A stretch of 42,021 nt of DNA from JAVBNH01 sp031551635 (GTDB lineage: Bacteria > Bacillota > Clostridia > Oscillospirales > Acutalibacteraceae), in assembly GCA_031551635.1 (NCBI GenBank), contig JAVBNH010000036.1:1-42021 (forward strand), given 5' to 3'. The notes beneath the pieces were generated by a model. That model did no database searches and was not told the DNA's origin. It was given only the letters and a program-made list of their open reading frames with translations. How positions within the stretch are numbered: the stretch's first letter is position 1; the number at the start of each line of letters is the position of its first letter. This document shows, piece by piece, positions 22,795 to 31,271 of this stretch. A program made the translations under genes and the position numbers.

Positions 22795-24313
22795 GCCGAA
22801 AAGAAAAGAGCGCTCAAAGCTTTCAAGGCAGCTTTTCCTTGGAATTGCTCTTATTATGAGCATAACTTATGTTATAATTATTGTTTCAATTGTTAATACA
22901 GATATTTCGGATTTTCTTTTTTACTTGAAGAAAGGCTTTGAGCTATCTGTTATTGCTGACCAGACAGAAAATATTATACTTGAAAATATAGAGAACCCCT
23001 CAGAATTCGTGAGCTTGCTGACAAAGCTTGAAAAAACAAAAGGTATTTTTTATGAAATTTATGAAATAAATGATGAGGATTCTGCGGAGAGGCTGCTGTA
23101 TACCACCTTTTATAAAAACGATTATCCTCCCGCCGGGGGGTATTATGACAAGAGCCATGAAATGGATTTTTTTGTAAAAGACGTCGGCGGAATTACTGCT
23201 AACTTTATTATTCAGCGCCGCATTGATACCTCAGACGAGGTTAATAAATTGTATATCGTGCTCACCCAGCGCATTAACGAGGATTACAGGATAGAAATTT
23301 TTTCCGAACAGATGGATATTGAGGAGCAGACAACAAACGCGATTATTTATTCCTTTATAATTACAGCGATTATGATTATAATTATGCTTATTGCCGCCCA
23401 GTTTTATTCAAAAAGCTTCGCGAAACCCATTATCAGAATTTCGGATATAACAAAAAAACTATCGAAGCTGGACTTCAGCGAAAAATGTCCGCCGTCAAGG
23501 ACAAGAGAGATTGACAGTCTATCTTTCAGTATTAATGAAATGTCAGAAACCCTTGATACTGCTCTTCGCGACCTGCAGGAAAAAAATCAGCGCCTTCAGG
23601 ACGACATCGAAAAGGAACGCACTCTCGAGCAGCTTCGGACGAGCTTCATAACGAATGTTTCGCACGAGCTTAAGACGCCGATAGCAATAATTCAGGGCTA
23701 TGCCGAGGGTCTGATGATGTATATGGACAGTGACGACATCGAGAAGGCGAAAAAATACAGTAACGTCATAATCAACGAGACTAAGGGTATGCATGCCATG
23801 GTTATGAAGCTGCTTGAGATTTTGAAGTACGACTCAGGTGATTACAAGGCTGAAAAAGAGCTTTTCAATGTTTTTGACCTAGTCGAGGATTGGTTTACAC
23901 GAAATACTAATATTTTGGGTGATAAAAATATCACCTACGAAAATTTAATAGACAGGCAGCTTTTCGCTTATGGTGATGTTATGCTGCTAAGCTCTGTTGT
24001 CAATAATTACCTTTCGAACGCGGTTTCACATGTTTCCGGAGAGCGTAAGCTGCGGGCGTGGTTCGAGGAGCGCGGAGAGCTTGTCAGAATTTTTATTTTT
24101 AACAGCGGCGAGCGTATTTCGAATAAAGATATTGACAATATCTGGCTCAGCTTTTACCGTGCTGACAAGGCTATGTCACGGGCAGAGGGGCGTTTCGGGC
24201 TGGGCTTGTCCATAGTCAAAGCGATTCAGCGCATTCATGACTGCGAATGCGGCGTGTATAATGACAAGAACGGAGTAACGTTCTGGTTTGATATCAAGTT
24301 AAATAAGATTTGA
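22784..24313 (+). CDS. Sensor histidine kinase
   Basis: A 509-residue membrane kinase partnered with the preceding regulator. Membrane helices lie at about 18-40 and 187-208, enclosing a sensor domain of about 145 residues. A HAMP linker follows (KPIIRISDITKKLSKLDFSEK), then HisKA with H294 in NVSHELKTPIAIIQGYAEGL, and HATPase_c with the N box SSVVNNYLSNAVSHV, a less usual G1 region (FIFNSGERISNKDIDNIW) and FGLGLSIVKAI. The signal sensed cannot be read from sequence. A 156-bp MITE starts 8 bp after the stop codon. Confidence 0.93.
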   Translation: MDNKPKRKERSKLSRQLFLGIALIMSITYVIIIVSIVNTDISDFLFYLKKGFELSVIADQTENIILENIENPSEFVSLLTKLEKTKGIFYEIYEINDEDSAERLLYTTFYKNDYPPAGGYYDKSHEMDFFVKDVGGITANFIIQRRIDTSDEVNKLYIVLTQRINEDYRIEIFSEQMDIEEQTTNAIIYSFIITAIMIIIMLIAAQFYSKSFAKPIIRISDITKKLSKLDFSEKCPPSRTREIDSLSFSINEMSETLDTALRDLQEKNQRLQDDIEKERTLEQLRTSFITNVSHELKTPIAIIQGYAEGLMMYMDSDDIEKAKKYSNVIINETKGMHAMVMKLLEILKYDSGDYKAEKELFNVFDLVEDWFTRNTNILGDKNITYENLIDRQLFAYGDVMLLSSVVNNYLSNAVSHVSGERKLRAWFEERGELVRIFIFNSGERISNKDIDNIWLSFYRADKAMSRAEGRFGLGLSIVKAIQRIHDCECGVYNDKNGVTFWFDIKLNKI

Positions 24314-24320
24314 AAACTTA

Positions 24321-24476
24321 TACTAATCACTGATAAAAAACGTTGAAAGATTTGCGAGGATTTTTTGCGTTTTACAAGGATGCCGACGCAGACGGGCTGC
24401 CGCCCGTTAAGGAGAAAGACGCAGTAAAACACAAAAAAGACCGTAAATATACAATATTTTTTATCAGTGGTTAGTA
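24321..24476 (+). mobile_element. 156-bp MITE, copy 1
   Basis: Terminal inverted repeats of 20 bp with one mismatch: TACTAATCACTGATAAAAAA at 24321-24340 and the complement of TACTAACCACTGATAAAAAA at 24457-24476. Both ends begin with TA, as in elements that target TA. The interior holds a hairpin ACGGGC-TGCC-GCCCGT. It differs from copy 2 (29203-29358, inverted) at only about four positions. It carries no transposase and would be moved in trans. Confidence 0.9.
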
Positions 24477-24500
24477 TTAATACAAAGGAAGGGAATTGAA

Positions 24501-25457
24501 ATGAAAAAGATATTGATTACAGCGGGAGTCGCACTGGTGTGCGTTGTAACCGTCGTTGCCGTTTGGATGCCTACGGGAAGAAAAATGACCTTGACAGACA
24601 ACACAACAACAGCCGCGTCCGAAACTGTTTCGGCGGCTCAGACTCAGTCAAATATTGCTCCGACGCAGCCACAGGGCACATCCTCAGCTGTCACGACAGT
24701 CGGCGGCACGACGGTAGCCTCAGCGACGACAGCCGCGACTACTAACGCAGAAACCACCGCGGGAGTGAGTGAAACCTTGCCGGCGGCGGGAGGGCAGGAA
24801 ACGGTTCCTCCGACGACTGAGCGTTTTGACAAAATACCCGCGCCGATTGTAAAGCCCCAGGTTCAGTCAAAAGCCAATCTTTCTGCAATATCGCCGCTTG
24901 AGAGAATTATCCTGCTTTTCGGCTTTGAGTATGATGCGGATCAGGATATATTTTATTCCTCAATCGAGCCCTGGCAGAAGGATTTCGGCTTTAACTCTAT
25001 TTATGACTTTTTCTCAACCTTCGGAGCCATGATTTACGATACCGAGCGTTTTAAATTCAGCTACGGCGGCTATGACTGGCTTTTCCAGGTCTGGAAGGGA
25101 CGCTACGGAATTACGACTGGCGGAGAAATGGGTATTTATACGAAATTCCCCAGCCAGGACTCGGGACATTTTGAAGCGGTTTTTGAAAATCAATATGTCA
25201 CAATGGACTTCAAGCTATACAAAATGGGCGAGCCGTATATGTTCCGTGAGCCGGTCAAGCATTGGTGGCTGACAGGTTTCAAGCTCGGGGAGATATATTA
25301 CAGCAAGGATTTGTATATGGAGATGACGTATTATCTCGAGATTGACGAAATGGCAGACGCGCTTGAGGATGCCGTGAAGGCTGAGGGCTTCACCTACGGA
25401 AAGTCGGACAGGGGCTATATCCGGGACGGGAATTATATAAGGATTTATTGGCAATAA
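24501..25457 (+). CDS. DUF4474 domain protein, membrane-anchored or secreted
   Basis: A 318-residue protein with an N-terminal hydrophobic segment (KKILITAGVALVCVVTVVAVW), a Thr/Ala/Ser-rich linker to about residue 105 and a DUF4474 domain at about 128-318: LLFGFEYDADQDIFYSS, EPWQKDFGFNSIYDFFSTFGAMIYDTERFKFSYGGYDWLFQVWKGRYGITTGGEMGIY, and the end YLEIDEMADALEDAVKAEGF. DUF4474 is common in Clostridia and of unknown function. GGAAGGG precedes the ATG. The MITE ends only 24 bp upstream, so promoter signals must lie in or across the element. Confidence 0.8.
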   Translation: MKKILITAGVALVCVVTVVAVWMPTGRKMTLTDNTTTAASETVSAAQTQSNIAPTQPQGTSSAVTTVGGTTVASATTAATTNAETTAGVSETLPAAGGQETVPPTTERFDKIPAPIVKPQVQSKANLSAISPLERIILLFGFEYDADQDIFYSSIEPWQKDFGFNSIYDFFSTFGAMIYDTERFKFSYGGYDWLFQVWKGRYGITTGGEMGIYTKFPSQDSGHFEAVFENQYVTMDFKLYKMGEPYMFREPVKHWWLTGFKLGEIYYSKDLYMEMTYYLEIDEMADALEDAVKAEGFTYGKSDRGYIRDGNYIRIYWQ

Positions 25458-25508
25458 ATTTGTCGAAAAAAAGATTTTAGACACAAACAGTATTATTCTT
25501 TAAAGCAC

Positions 25509-25537
25509 TTGAATATAAATGAGATTTGTGATAATAT
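25509..25537 (+). promoter_or_regulatory. Promoter of the ferredoxin gene
   Basis: TTGAAT at 25509-25514, 17-bp spacer, TAATAT at 25532-25537 with an extended TGA before it. Confidence 0.6.
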
Positions 25538-25568
25538 ACAATAACGATTTTTACAAGGAGGTTTCATT

Positions 25569-25739
25569 ATGGCTTTTAAAATTACTGACAAATGTATAAG
25601 CTGCGGCGCTTGCGCTCCTGCTTGCCCGGTCGACGCCATTTCCGCCGGAGACGATACATATGTAATTGACGCTGACAAATGCCTTGACTGCGGCGCCTGC
25701 TGCGGCGAGTGCCCTTCGGATGCTATTGTCGAGGGCTGA
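25569..25739 (+). CDS. 2[4Fe-4S] ferredoxin
   Basis: A 56-residue clostridial-type ferredoxin, an electron carrier for reactions such as pyruvate oxidation and hydrogen production. Both cluster motifs are intact: C9-x2-C12-x2-C15-x3-C19-P and C38-x2-C41-x2-C44-x3-C48-P, with an extra Cys45 in the second. AAGGAGG precedes the ATG, and it has its own promoter. It ends in a TGA at 25737-25739, directly before a perfect hairpin. Confidence 0.95.
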   Translation: MAFKITDKCISCGACAPACPVDAISAGDDTYVIDADKCLDCGACCGECPSDAIVEG

Positions 25740-25765
25740 GTGAACGATGATTGGTCATCGTTCAC
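25740..25765 (+). terminator. Perfect hairpin directly after the ferredoxin stop
   Basis: 11-bp arms GTGAACGATGA/TCATCGTTCAC with a TTGG loop, beginning at the base after the stop codon. There is no T run; the right arm merges into heptamer array 7. It may stabilise the ferredoxin mRNA end or terminate weakly. Confidence 0.55.
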
Positions 25766-25822
25766 AGGAGACAGGTTTCAGAAGTCAGGTGTCAGGTCTG
25801 TCGGAAAGGCTTCGCCTTATGA
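25764..25822 (+). repeat. Heptamer array 7 (five units) with adjoining hairpin motif
   Basis: Units ACAGGAG, ACAGGTT, TCAGAAG, TCAGGTG, TCAGGTC (25764-25798), then TGTCGGAAAGGC-TTC-GCCTTATGAG. The same TGTCGGA-AAGGC-hairpin-GCCTTAT motif adjoins the right heptamer array of element E3 on the minus strand (34166-34183), so arrays carry conserved inner motifs. Confidence 0.65.
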
Positions 25823-25874
25823 GTGTTTATTAGTATTTTTTATTCTTGCAATACAACAACATGAAAAATGTTAT

Positions 25875-25912
25875 AATTCCCCCACACTTTAAAATAAGAG
25901 TGTGGGGGAATT
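25875..25912. other. Perfect 14-bp inverted repeat
   Basis: Arms AATTCCCCCACACT and AGTGTGGGGGAATT around a 10-nt loop. No T run follows on either strand. A TATAAT box (25872-25877) overlaps the left arm, so a transcript could start within the hairpin. Its role is unknown. Confidence 0.45.
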
Positions 25913-25926
25913 AAGAATATATTAGC

Positions 25927-26166
25927 TCAATTTATTATTCTGTATCTGTTTCCATATATAATCGCCTGTTTCGGGATGTTTTTTAAGACATAAAAAAACA
26001 TATAAATGTCCGTCCAGCTTCCCCCTAGATTGAGTACCATATTTCCCCATTTGATTTTGTTTTTAATTTTGTCCCAGTTGTACCAGATTATCCAGTACGT
26101 TGTGCTTTCATATCCAGGAGCAAACGGGTCATTTTTGTTTGTTGTTATTTTCATCGCGAAACCCAC
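25927..26166 (-). CDS. Possible small or degenerate protein gene
   Basis: An open frame of up to 79 residues (GTG start) downstream of the GH2 gene on the same strand, with aromatic segments such as YESTTYWIIWYNWDKIKNKIKWG and NLGGSWTDIYMFF. There is no clear ribosome-binding site, base composition is AT-rich and the family is not recognised. It may be a remnant. The rest of the gap between 25740 and 26200 holds only the hairpins and array described separately. Confidence 0.25.
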   Translation of the reverse strand: MGFAMKITTNKNDPFAPGYESTTYWIIWYNWDKIKNKIKWGNMVLNLGGSWTDIYMFFYVLKNIPKQAIIYGNRYRIIN

Positions 26167-26200
26167 ATCCTTCCTGAGTATAGAATGGGCATTTTTGTTG

Positions 26201-27979
26201 TTAATTTCGATTATATTTATTGAAAAGCTTATAAATTTTTTCGTTCATCTCTTTGATTTTTACCGCGTCTGCCTTGACAAGCCTGCGGTCATAAGTAAAA
26301 AGTCCGTTGATTTCATCCTCCACATCGCTTAGCTGAGTATAGACCAATGCGCCGAGTCCTTTTTCCATGACAGAATAAACATCCCTCTCGTACAGCTTAT
26401 CAAGGGCGGCGTGAAGCTCCCTCTGCCCCTTGAATATTTTATAGCCGAACAGTTTTGCCGAGCTCATGTGCCCTGATGACGGCAGACTGTAGCCTCCGAA
26501 TTCCGTCAGAGCCAAAACCCTCCCCTTTACCGAATCCTTTCGAGGGCGGAAGCGTTTAAAATAAACGTGATAACTATGTAAATCGCCGCCCTTTTGGTCG
26601 TGGTAGCCGCTTGCGTGGTCAATCTGCCGTGTTGGGTCAAGGCGGCGAAGGCGCTCTGTAATTTCCGCGGCGTCAAATTGCCCCCAACCCTCGTTGAAAG
26701 GCACCCAGAGAGCGAGAGAAACAGTATTATAAAGTAGCTCCACGGTTCTTTGCATATCGCGCTTAAATATTTCCCTGCCCGCCGCGCTTTGCCGGGCGAA
26801 AAGCGAGTAGTTTTTGGCGGTGTCTTTAAAGTGAAAACCCAACCATGGTGCGATTTGAACGATAAAGCTCTTATACGGACCACCGCCGTTTACAAAGTCC
26901 TGCCACACAAGAATGCCGAGCCTGTCGCAATGGTAATACCAGCGCATAGGCTCTATTTTAATATGCTTACGCAACATATTAAATCCCATTTGCTTTATAT
27001 TTTTAAGCTCCCATACCATAGCTTCATCACACGGCGGCGTGTACATACCATCACTCCAGTAACCCTGGTCGAGCAAGCCGTTATGAAAAACAGCCTTGCC
27101 GTTGAGTGCAAGACGCGGTAGGGAATCCCTGCCCTTTATAACGCTGAATTCCCGCATGCCAAAATAACTCTGTATCCTGTCCTCTCCGGCAGCAATTTCA
27201 ATTGTATACAAAAAAGGGTCGTCAAGCTCCCAGCTGCGAAAATCTGGAATTTTTATCTTTGCTTTACTGTTTTTCAGGGGCGCTTCGGCTACCGGGACAC
27301 CCTCAGAGAGCACCCTGATTTTTCCCTCGCTTTCGCCGCCTAATGTGACAACCTCAACCTCACCCTGATGGTAGTATGGCGTTATTTTAATGCTTTGAAT
27401 GTAGCTCGCGGGGACTTCCTCGCACCATACCGTCTGCCAGATTCCGCTTTGAGCGGTATACCAAATTTGTCCGCGCTTCTCCCGCTGCTTGCCCCAAGCC
27501 TCGTCGCCGCTGTCGCTTGCATCCTTTACAGCAATTAACAGCTTAGCCGTATCGCCCTCGAGCGCGTGCGTGATATCGAAATAAAAAGGCCAGTAGCCGC
27601 CGGAGTGCTCCCCGATAAAAACACCGTTGCACCATATACGGCAGTGCTGATCTACAGCTCCGAAGTGCAGTAATAGGCGGCGGTCATTATCCGGTTTTTT
27701 CAGACTAATATAACGTGAATACCAAAGTGTCTCCCGGGGAAGCAGCTGTTTCCCCACACCTGACAGCAGGCTTTCAGGCGAAAAGGGAACTAATATATCT
27801 CCGTCAAAAGTATTCGGCTCGGTTTCATTATCTCTTATTGCATATTTCCATATTCCGTTTAAGCACTGCCAGTTTTCTCGCCGCAGCTGCGGACGCGGAT
27901 AATCATTAAGCGGGCATTCTTTATCAATTGTCTCTCCCCATATGGTATATAGGGGCTGAAGCGGCTTGCTGTTACTCAT
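26201..27979 (-). CDS. Glycoside hydrolase family 2 protein (beta-galactosidase/glucuronidase-like)
   Basis: A 592-residue cytoplasmic enzyme (no signal peptide). It opens with a jelly-roll sugar-binding domain (LNGIWKYAIRD, LWYSRYISL, HFGAVDQHCRIWCNGVFIGEHSGGYWPFYFDIT), then an Ig-like domain and a TIM barrel. The acid/base is E430 in WVPFNEGWGQF and the nucleophile E493 in LTEFGGYS. The exact substrate (galactoside, glucuronide, mannoside) cannot be told. GAGGATG precedes the ATG. The GH5 gene ends 43 bp upstream, so the pair probably forms an operon in which GH5 acts outside and GH2 trims imported oligosaccharides. Confidence 0.88.
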   Translation of the reverse strand: MSNSKPLQPLYTIWGETIDKECPLNDYPRPQLRRENWQCLNGIWKYAIRDNETEPNTFDGDILVPFSPESLLSGVGKQLLPRETLWYSRYISLKKPDNDRRLLLHFGAVDQHCRIWCNGVFIGEHSGGYWPFYFDITHALEGDTAKLLIAVKDASDSGDEAWGKQREKRGQIWYTAQSGIWQTVWCEEVPASYIQSIKITPYYHQGEVEVVTLGGESEGKIRVLSEGVPVAEAPLKNSKAKIKIPDFRSWELDDPFLYTIEIAAGEDRIQSYFGMREFSVIKGRDSLPRLALNGKAVFHNGLLDQGYWSDGMYTPPCDEAMVWELKNIKQMGFNMLRKHIKIEPMRWYYHCDRLGILVWQDFVNGGGPYKSFIVQIAPWLGFHFKDTAKNYSLFARQSAAGREIFKRDMQRTVELLYNTVSLALWVPFNEGWGQFDAAEITERLRRLDPTRQIDHASGYHDQKGGDLHSYHVYFKRFRPRKDSVKGRVLALTEFGGYSLPSSGHMSSAKLFGYKIFKGQRELHAALDKLYERDVYSVMEKGLGALVYTQLSDVEDEINGLFTYDRRLVKADAVKIKEMNEKIYKLFNKYNRN

Positions 27980-28022
27980 TAAAACACATCCTCATAAAAT
28001 AAATTTGTTTTAACATCAGCAA

Positions 28023-29177
28023 TTAACTCGCCTGAATCATTGCCTCGACAATTTCGGGGAATACCCATTCATATGTTGTGCGGTCGAGTAAGCCGAAATA
28101 ACCGTTCGGCTCGTCGCCAGTCATTTTTTCGTTGTCCCACCAGCAACAAATTATTCCGTATTTTTTCGCTGTGGAAACATAATAACTTGTATATTCCACT
28201 CTCGATGCAAGATTGTTTTTATTTGCTGCACCGAATTCCCCCATAACAACAGGAATCCCCTGCTTTGTAAATTTCTCATATATCTTGCACAGCATGGAAT
28301 CAACTGCATATTTATCCTTGTCAGTGCCCCATGATTTAGCCTCCCAGCTGTCCCTTGAGACAAAATCGGCGGGGTAATAGGCGTGAACGGAAACGATTAT
28401 TTTATCGTCATCCGGAACAGTCATGGCGTTGAGCGAGACATTATCCCTTGCGGCAGCATAGCTTGGAATTAGGAGGTATCTCGAAGGGTTGTTGCCACCC
28501 TGCGAGCGAATCAGCTTGACAAAATCGTCGTTGAGGCTGTTAACTATTTTGCGCTGAGAAACCGTTCCGCCCGCCCATTCAAGCAGAGAGTCTTTGACGC
28601 GGGGCTCGTTCATCGACTCAAACAGAAGGTGATTGTCATAGTCTTTGAAGCGCTCACCCACCTGAGTCCAAAGTGCGGCAAACTGCGCCTCGACTGCTGA
28701 TTTATGTTCATTGTCGGGAATTAACCAGTATTCTTCTTCGCAGTGTGTGTTCAAAATCACATAAAGACCGAGGTCATAGGCGTAATCTACTACCTCTTGC
28801 ACCCTGTCAAGCCATTCTTCTTCAATCCGGTAATCGGGTGCTTCTCCCATATGGTTTCCCCAAGTCACGGGAATTCTGACGGTATTGTAAGATGCGGCTT
28901 TGACCGCTTCGAAAACCTCTTTTGTCGTCAAGGGACATGCCCAGCAGGTTTCGGTTTCGAGGCCGGTAACACCTGGAAGCCATGAGCACAAGGCATCTCC
29001 AAGATTCCAGCCGATTTTCATTTCTTTTACAAATGCCATCGCTTCGTTTTGAGGCAGGGCAGGGTTTTCGACAGTTTTGGGAATGGAATCCGATATAAAA
29101 CCTGCACCGGCAAGCAGCAATGAAATGACTAAATCAAAAAATACAAAAAGGCTGTTCTTAATTTTAACAAAATCCAT
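28023..29177 (-). CDS. Glycoside hydrolase family 5 (endoglucanase-like)
   Basis: A 384-residue beta-glycanase. The N-terminus has a hydrophobic export or anchor segment at about 10-30. The catalytic barrel follows: MKIGWNLGDALCSW, YNTVRIPVTWGNH, LYVILNTHCEEEYW, the acid/base E191 in FESMNEPR, HAYYP at 265-269 and the nucleophile E314 in VMGEFGA, ending ICCWWDNE. GWNLGDxL and the NEPR spacing suggest a GH5_4-like enzyme acting on beta-1,4-glucan or xyloglucan. It has no dockerin, unlike two other exported proteins here. A MITE ends 25 bp upstream of the ATG. Confidence 0.9.
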   Translation of the reverse strand: MDFVKIKNSLFVFFDLVISLLLAGAGFISDSIPKTVENPALPQNEAMAFVKEMKIGWNLGDALCSWLPGVTGLETETCWACPLTTKEVFEAVKAASYNTVRIPVTWGNHMGEAPDYRIEEEWLDRVQEVVDYAYDLGLYVILNTHCEEEYWLIPDNEHKSAVEAQFAALWTQVGERFKDYDNHLLFESMNEPRVKDSLLEWAGGTVSQRKIVNSLNDDFVKLIRSQGGNNPSRYLLIPSYAAARDNVSLNAMTVPDDDKIIVSVHAYYPADFVSRDSWEAKSWGTDKDKYAVDSMLCKIYEKFTKQGIPVVMGEFGAANKNNLASRVEYTSYYVSTAKKYGIICCWWDNEKMTGDEPNGYFGLLDRTTYEWVFPEIVEAMIQAS

Positions 29178-29202
29178 AATTTGTCAATACCTTTCTTCTA
29201 TA

Positions 29203-29358
29203 TACTAACCACTGATAAAAATCATTGTATATTTACGGTCTTTTTTGTGTTTTACTGCGTCTTTCTCCTTAACGGGCGTCAGCCCGTTTGCGTCGGCATC
29301 CTTGTAAAACGCAAAAAATCCTCGCAAATCTTTCAACGTTTTTTATCAGTGATTAGTA
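29203..29358 (-). mobile_element. 156-bp MITE, copy 2
   Basis: Inverted copy of the element at 24321-24476, identical in length and differing at about four positions. Ends are TACTAACCACTGATAAAAAT and TTTTTTATCAGTGATTAGTA; the central hairpin is AACGGGC-GTCA-GCCCGTT. It sits in the same orientation relative to the GH5 gene as copy 1 does relative to the DUF4474 gene. Confidence 0.9.
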
Positions 29359-29396
29359 TTACTCGTGAGATTTATTTTTATTTATAATAAAATCCA

Positions 29397-29423
29397 GGGT
29401 TGATGTTAACAACACCAACCCTT
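29397..29423 (-). terminator. Terminator of the yaa-type cluster
   Basis: 12-bp stem AGGGTTGATGTT/AACACCAACCCT (one mismatch) with a 3-nt loop, followed on the minus strand by ATTTTATTAT. It lies 6 bp beyond the ricT stop. Confidence 0.6.
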
Positions 29424-29429
29424 AAAATA

Positions 29430-30299
29430 TTATTCACTTTCCAAGTCCTTAAGTGCCGCCAGCTCTTCCTCATCGAGCCTTATCTGCGCGTCCTTAATCA
29501 ACTTGACCTGCTTGCGGTGTGTCAGGAGCGGTGCGGCGTCGGGACGCCTGTCAAGCCTTATTTTCAGCATACCTGTCAGCAGGTTATTTTCGATAACCTC
29601 GCCCCTGCCGTTTTCGGTTTCGACAATAGCACCGACCTTTGGGGTGTGCTTCAGGAGATGGTCATAAGAAGCCTGCTCGTATTTCAAACAGCACATCAGC
29701 CTGCCGCAGGCGCCGCTGATTTTGCCTGTGTTGAGCGAAAGCCCCTGCTCCTTGGCTTTTTTTATTGAAATAGGCTGGAAATCACTGAGGAAAACATTGC
29801 AGCAGAAGGGTCTGCCGCAGATTCCAAGCCCGCCGAGCATCTTTGACTCGTCGCGTACACCTATCTGCCGCAGCTCTATCCTCGCGCGAAATACTCCGGC
29901 AAGCTCCTTGACCAGCTCGCGGAAATCGACCCTTGTGGGCGCTGTGTAAAAAAACAAAATTTTTGTCCCGTCAAAGGTGTATTCCACGTCTATAAGCTTC
30001 ATGTCGAGCTTGTGTTTTTCTATTTTTTCTGTGCAGATACCAAAGGCTTTTTTTTCTTTTTCCTTATTTTCCGCAACTTTTTGCCTGTCCTCGTCCGAGG
30101 CTGTTCTGATGAGCTTTTTCAGCGGGCGGATAATGCGCTCCTCTTCAACATCCTTGTTTTCGAGCGTTACCTCGCCGCACTCAATCCCGCGCGCCGTTTC
30201 AACGATGACAAATTCGCCTTTTTTTATATTGTTTCCGTCGGGGTCAAAATAATAGACCTTGCCGACCTCTTTAAATCTTACACCGATAACTTCTGCCAT
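29430..30299 (-). CDS. ricT: RicT/YaaT, PSP1-domain Fe-S protein
   Basis: A 289-residue cytoplasmic protein. In Bacillus, RicT (YaaT) works with RicA and RicF in RNase Y-dependent mRNA maturation and in sporulation and competence control. The PSP1 domain is clear: AEVIGVRFKEVGKVYYFDP at the start, YTAPTRVDFRELVKELA, and two Cys clusters C161GRPFC166C167 and C198GRLMC203C204LKYE that match the iron-sulfur ligands. The acidic C-terminus is variable. The start at 30299 matches family N-termini; a longer frame to 30323 has no ribosome-binding site. It is the last gene of the cluster, 77 bp after holB. Confidence 0.9.
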   Translation of the reverse strand: MAEVIGVRFKEVGKVYYFDPDGNNIKKGEFVIVETARGIECGEVTLENKDVEEERIIRPLKKLIRTASDEDRQKVAENKEKEKKAFGICTEKIEKHKLDMKLIDVEYTFDGTKILFFYTAPTRVDFRELVKELAGVFRARIELRQIGVRDESKMLGGLGICGRPFCCNVFLSDFQPISIKKAKEQGLSLNTGKISGACGRLMCCLKYEQASYDHLLKHTPKVGAIVETENGRGEVIENNLLTGMLKIRLDRRPDAAPLLTHRKQVKLIKDAQIRLDEEELAALKDLESE

Positions 30300-30376
30300 A
30301 AGCCAGAGCCCAAGCCTTTCCATTTATAAAAATACGGTATTATTATATTAAATTTCCCGTTATATTTTGATTTAAA

Positions 30377-31255
30377 TCATTCATTGTTCAATAACAAAAT
30401 TTGCAGACGTGTGAGCAGCAGGTTTTCATTCGCGTTTTTGTCGCAGTCCTCGCGAAGAAGGTTCAGAGCGTCAATTTTATAAAGAAGCTGCTCCTTTGTA
30501 AAATTGCTCCGGAGTTTTTTTATTGCCACGGTGTTTTCGTTTATTGCAGGTGTGCTGTATATATCACAAAGCGCGTCCCTGAAATATGAAACCAACGCCT
30601 CAACGCACTTTTTAAAAAGACTTCTGTCCTTGTCAAGCTGAGCCGTACTCAATATTAAATCAAATTTGCCGCCTTTTGTCAAGTTTTCTAATATTTTGTC
30701 AGTAACTTCCGAAAGCTTCGCGTCTGCCTTGGCGTTCGCGCGCTCAGGTGTCAGCGGCGCGAGATTATAGTGGGTGACACGCGAGAGAATTGTTGGAAGA
30801 AAGGCATCCTTTGAAGCGGCGCAAAGGATAAAGCGGGTAAAGGCAGGCGGTTCCTCGATGATTTTTAAAAGCGCGTTCTGTGCCTCCTCGCCCATACCGT
30901 CAGCCTCAAGAATTATATAAAATTTATACTGCGCTTCATTCGGGAGAATATACGCTTTTTCGCGGATTGCGCGCACAGCGTCTATTTTTATGCTCTTTTT
31001 TTTGTCGCTGCCCTCGGTGGTACTGATGTCCGGATGCGTTCCCGCAAAAATTTTGATGCAGGAGGGGCATTTTTTGCAGGGCTTGAGCTTTTCGCCTGTG
31101 CACAGCAGAGCCGCCGCTATTTGATGAGCGGTTTTTTCACGCGTGCCGCCGTTCGCCCCGGTCAGTAACAGGGCATGGGAAAGACTGCCGGAGGATAAAT
31201 CCTTTGACAGCTTGAGCTTGACATCCTCTAAAATCTCAATTTTTCCGAAATCCAT
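30377..31255 (-). CDS. holB: DNA polymerase III delta' subunit
   Basis: A 292-residue clamp-loader subunit. SHALLLTGANGGTREKTA replaces a working Walker A, as usual for delta'. Zinc ligands are C52, C60, C63 and C66 (CKKCPSC). Further marks are HPDI, the YKFYIILEADGMGEEAQNALLKIIEEPP block and the SRVTHY (arginine-finger) segment. Length is normal. The order darA-holB-ricT is that of the Bacillus yaaQ-holB-yaaT region. A family A repeat lies between it and darA, which may interfere with or be read through by operon transcription. Confidence 0.92.
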   Translation of the reverse strand: MDFGKIEILEDVKLKLSKDLSSGSLSHALLLTGANGGTREKTAHQIAAALLCTGEKLKPCKKCPSCIKIFAGTHPDISTTEGSDKKKSIKIDAVRAIREKAYILPNEAQYKFYIILEADGMGEEAQNALLKIIEEPPAFTRFILCAASKDAFLPTILSRVTHYNLAPLTPERANAKADAKLSEVTDKILENLTKGGKFDLILSTAQLDKDRSLFKKCVEALVSYFRDALCDIYSTPAINENTVAIKKLRSNFTKEQLLYKIDALNLLREDCDKNANENLLLTRLQILLLNNE

Positions 31256-31271
31256 GTAATATTATTCTTTC

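Noticed and set aside
24235..24432. ORF inside the MITE, repeated at 29181-29387
   Set aside because: The shared translation results from the repeat itself; it has no start signals or protein-like conservation, and it overlaps the kinase gene.
26006..26332. Hydrophobic 108-residue ORF on the + strand
   Set aside because: Overlaps the end of the GH2 gene and the minus-strand frame; wholly hydrophobic composition typical of an antisense shadow, and no ribosome-binding site.
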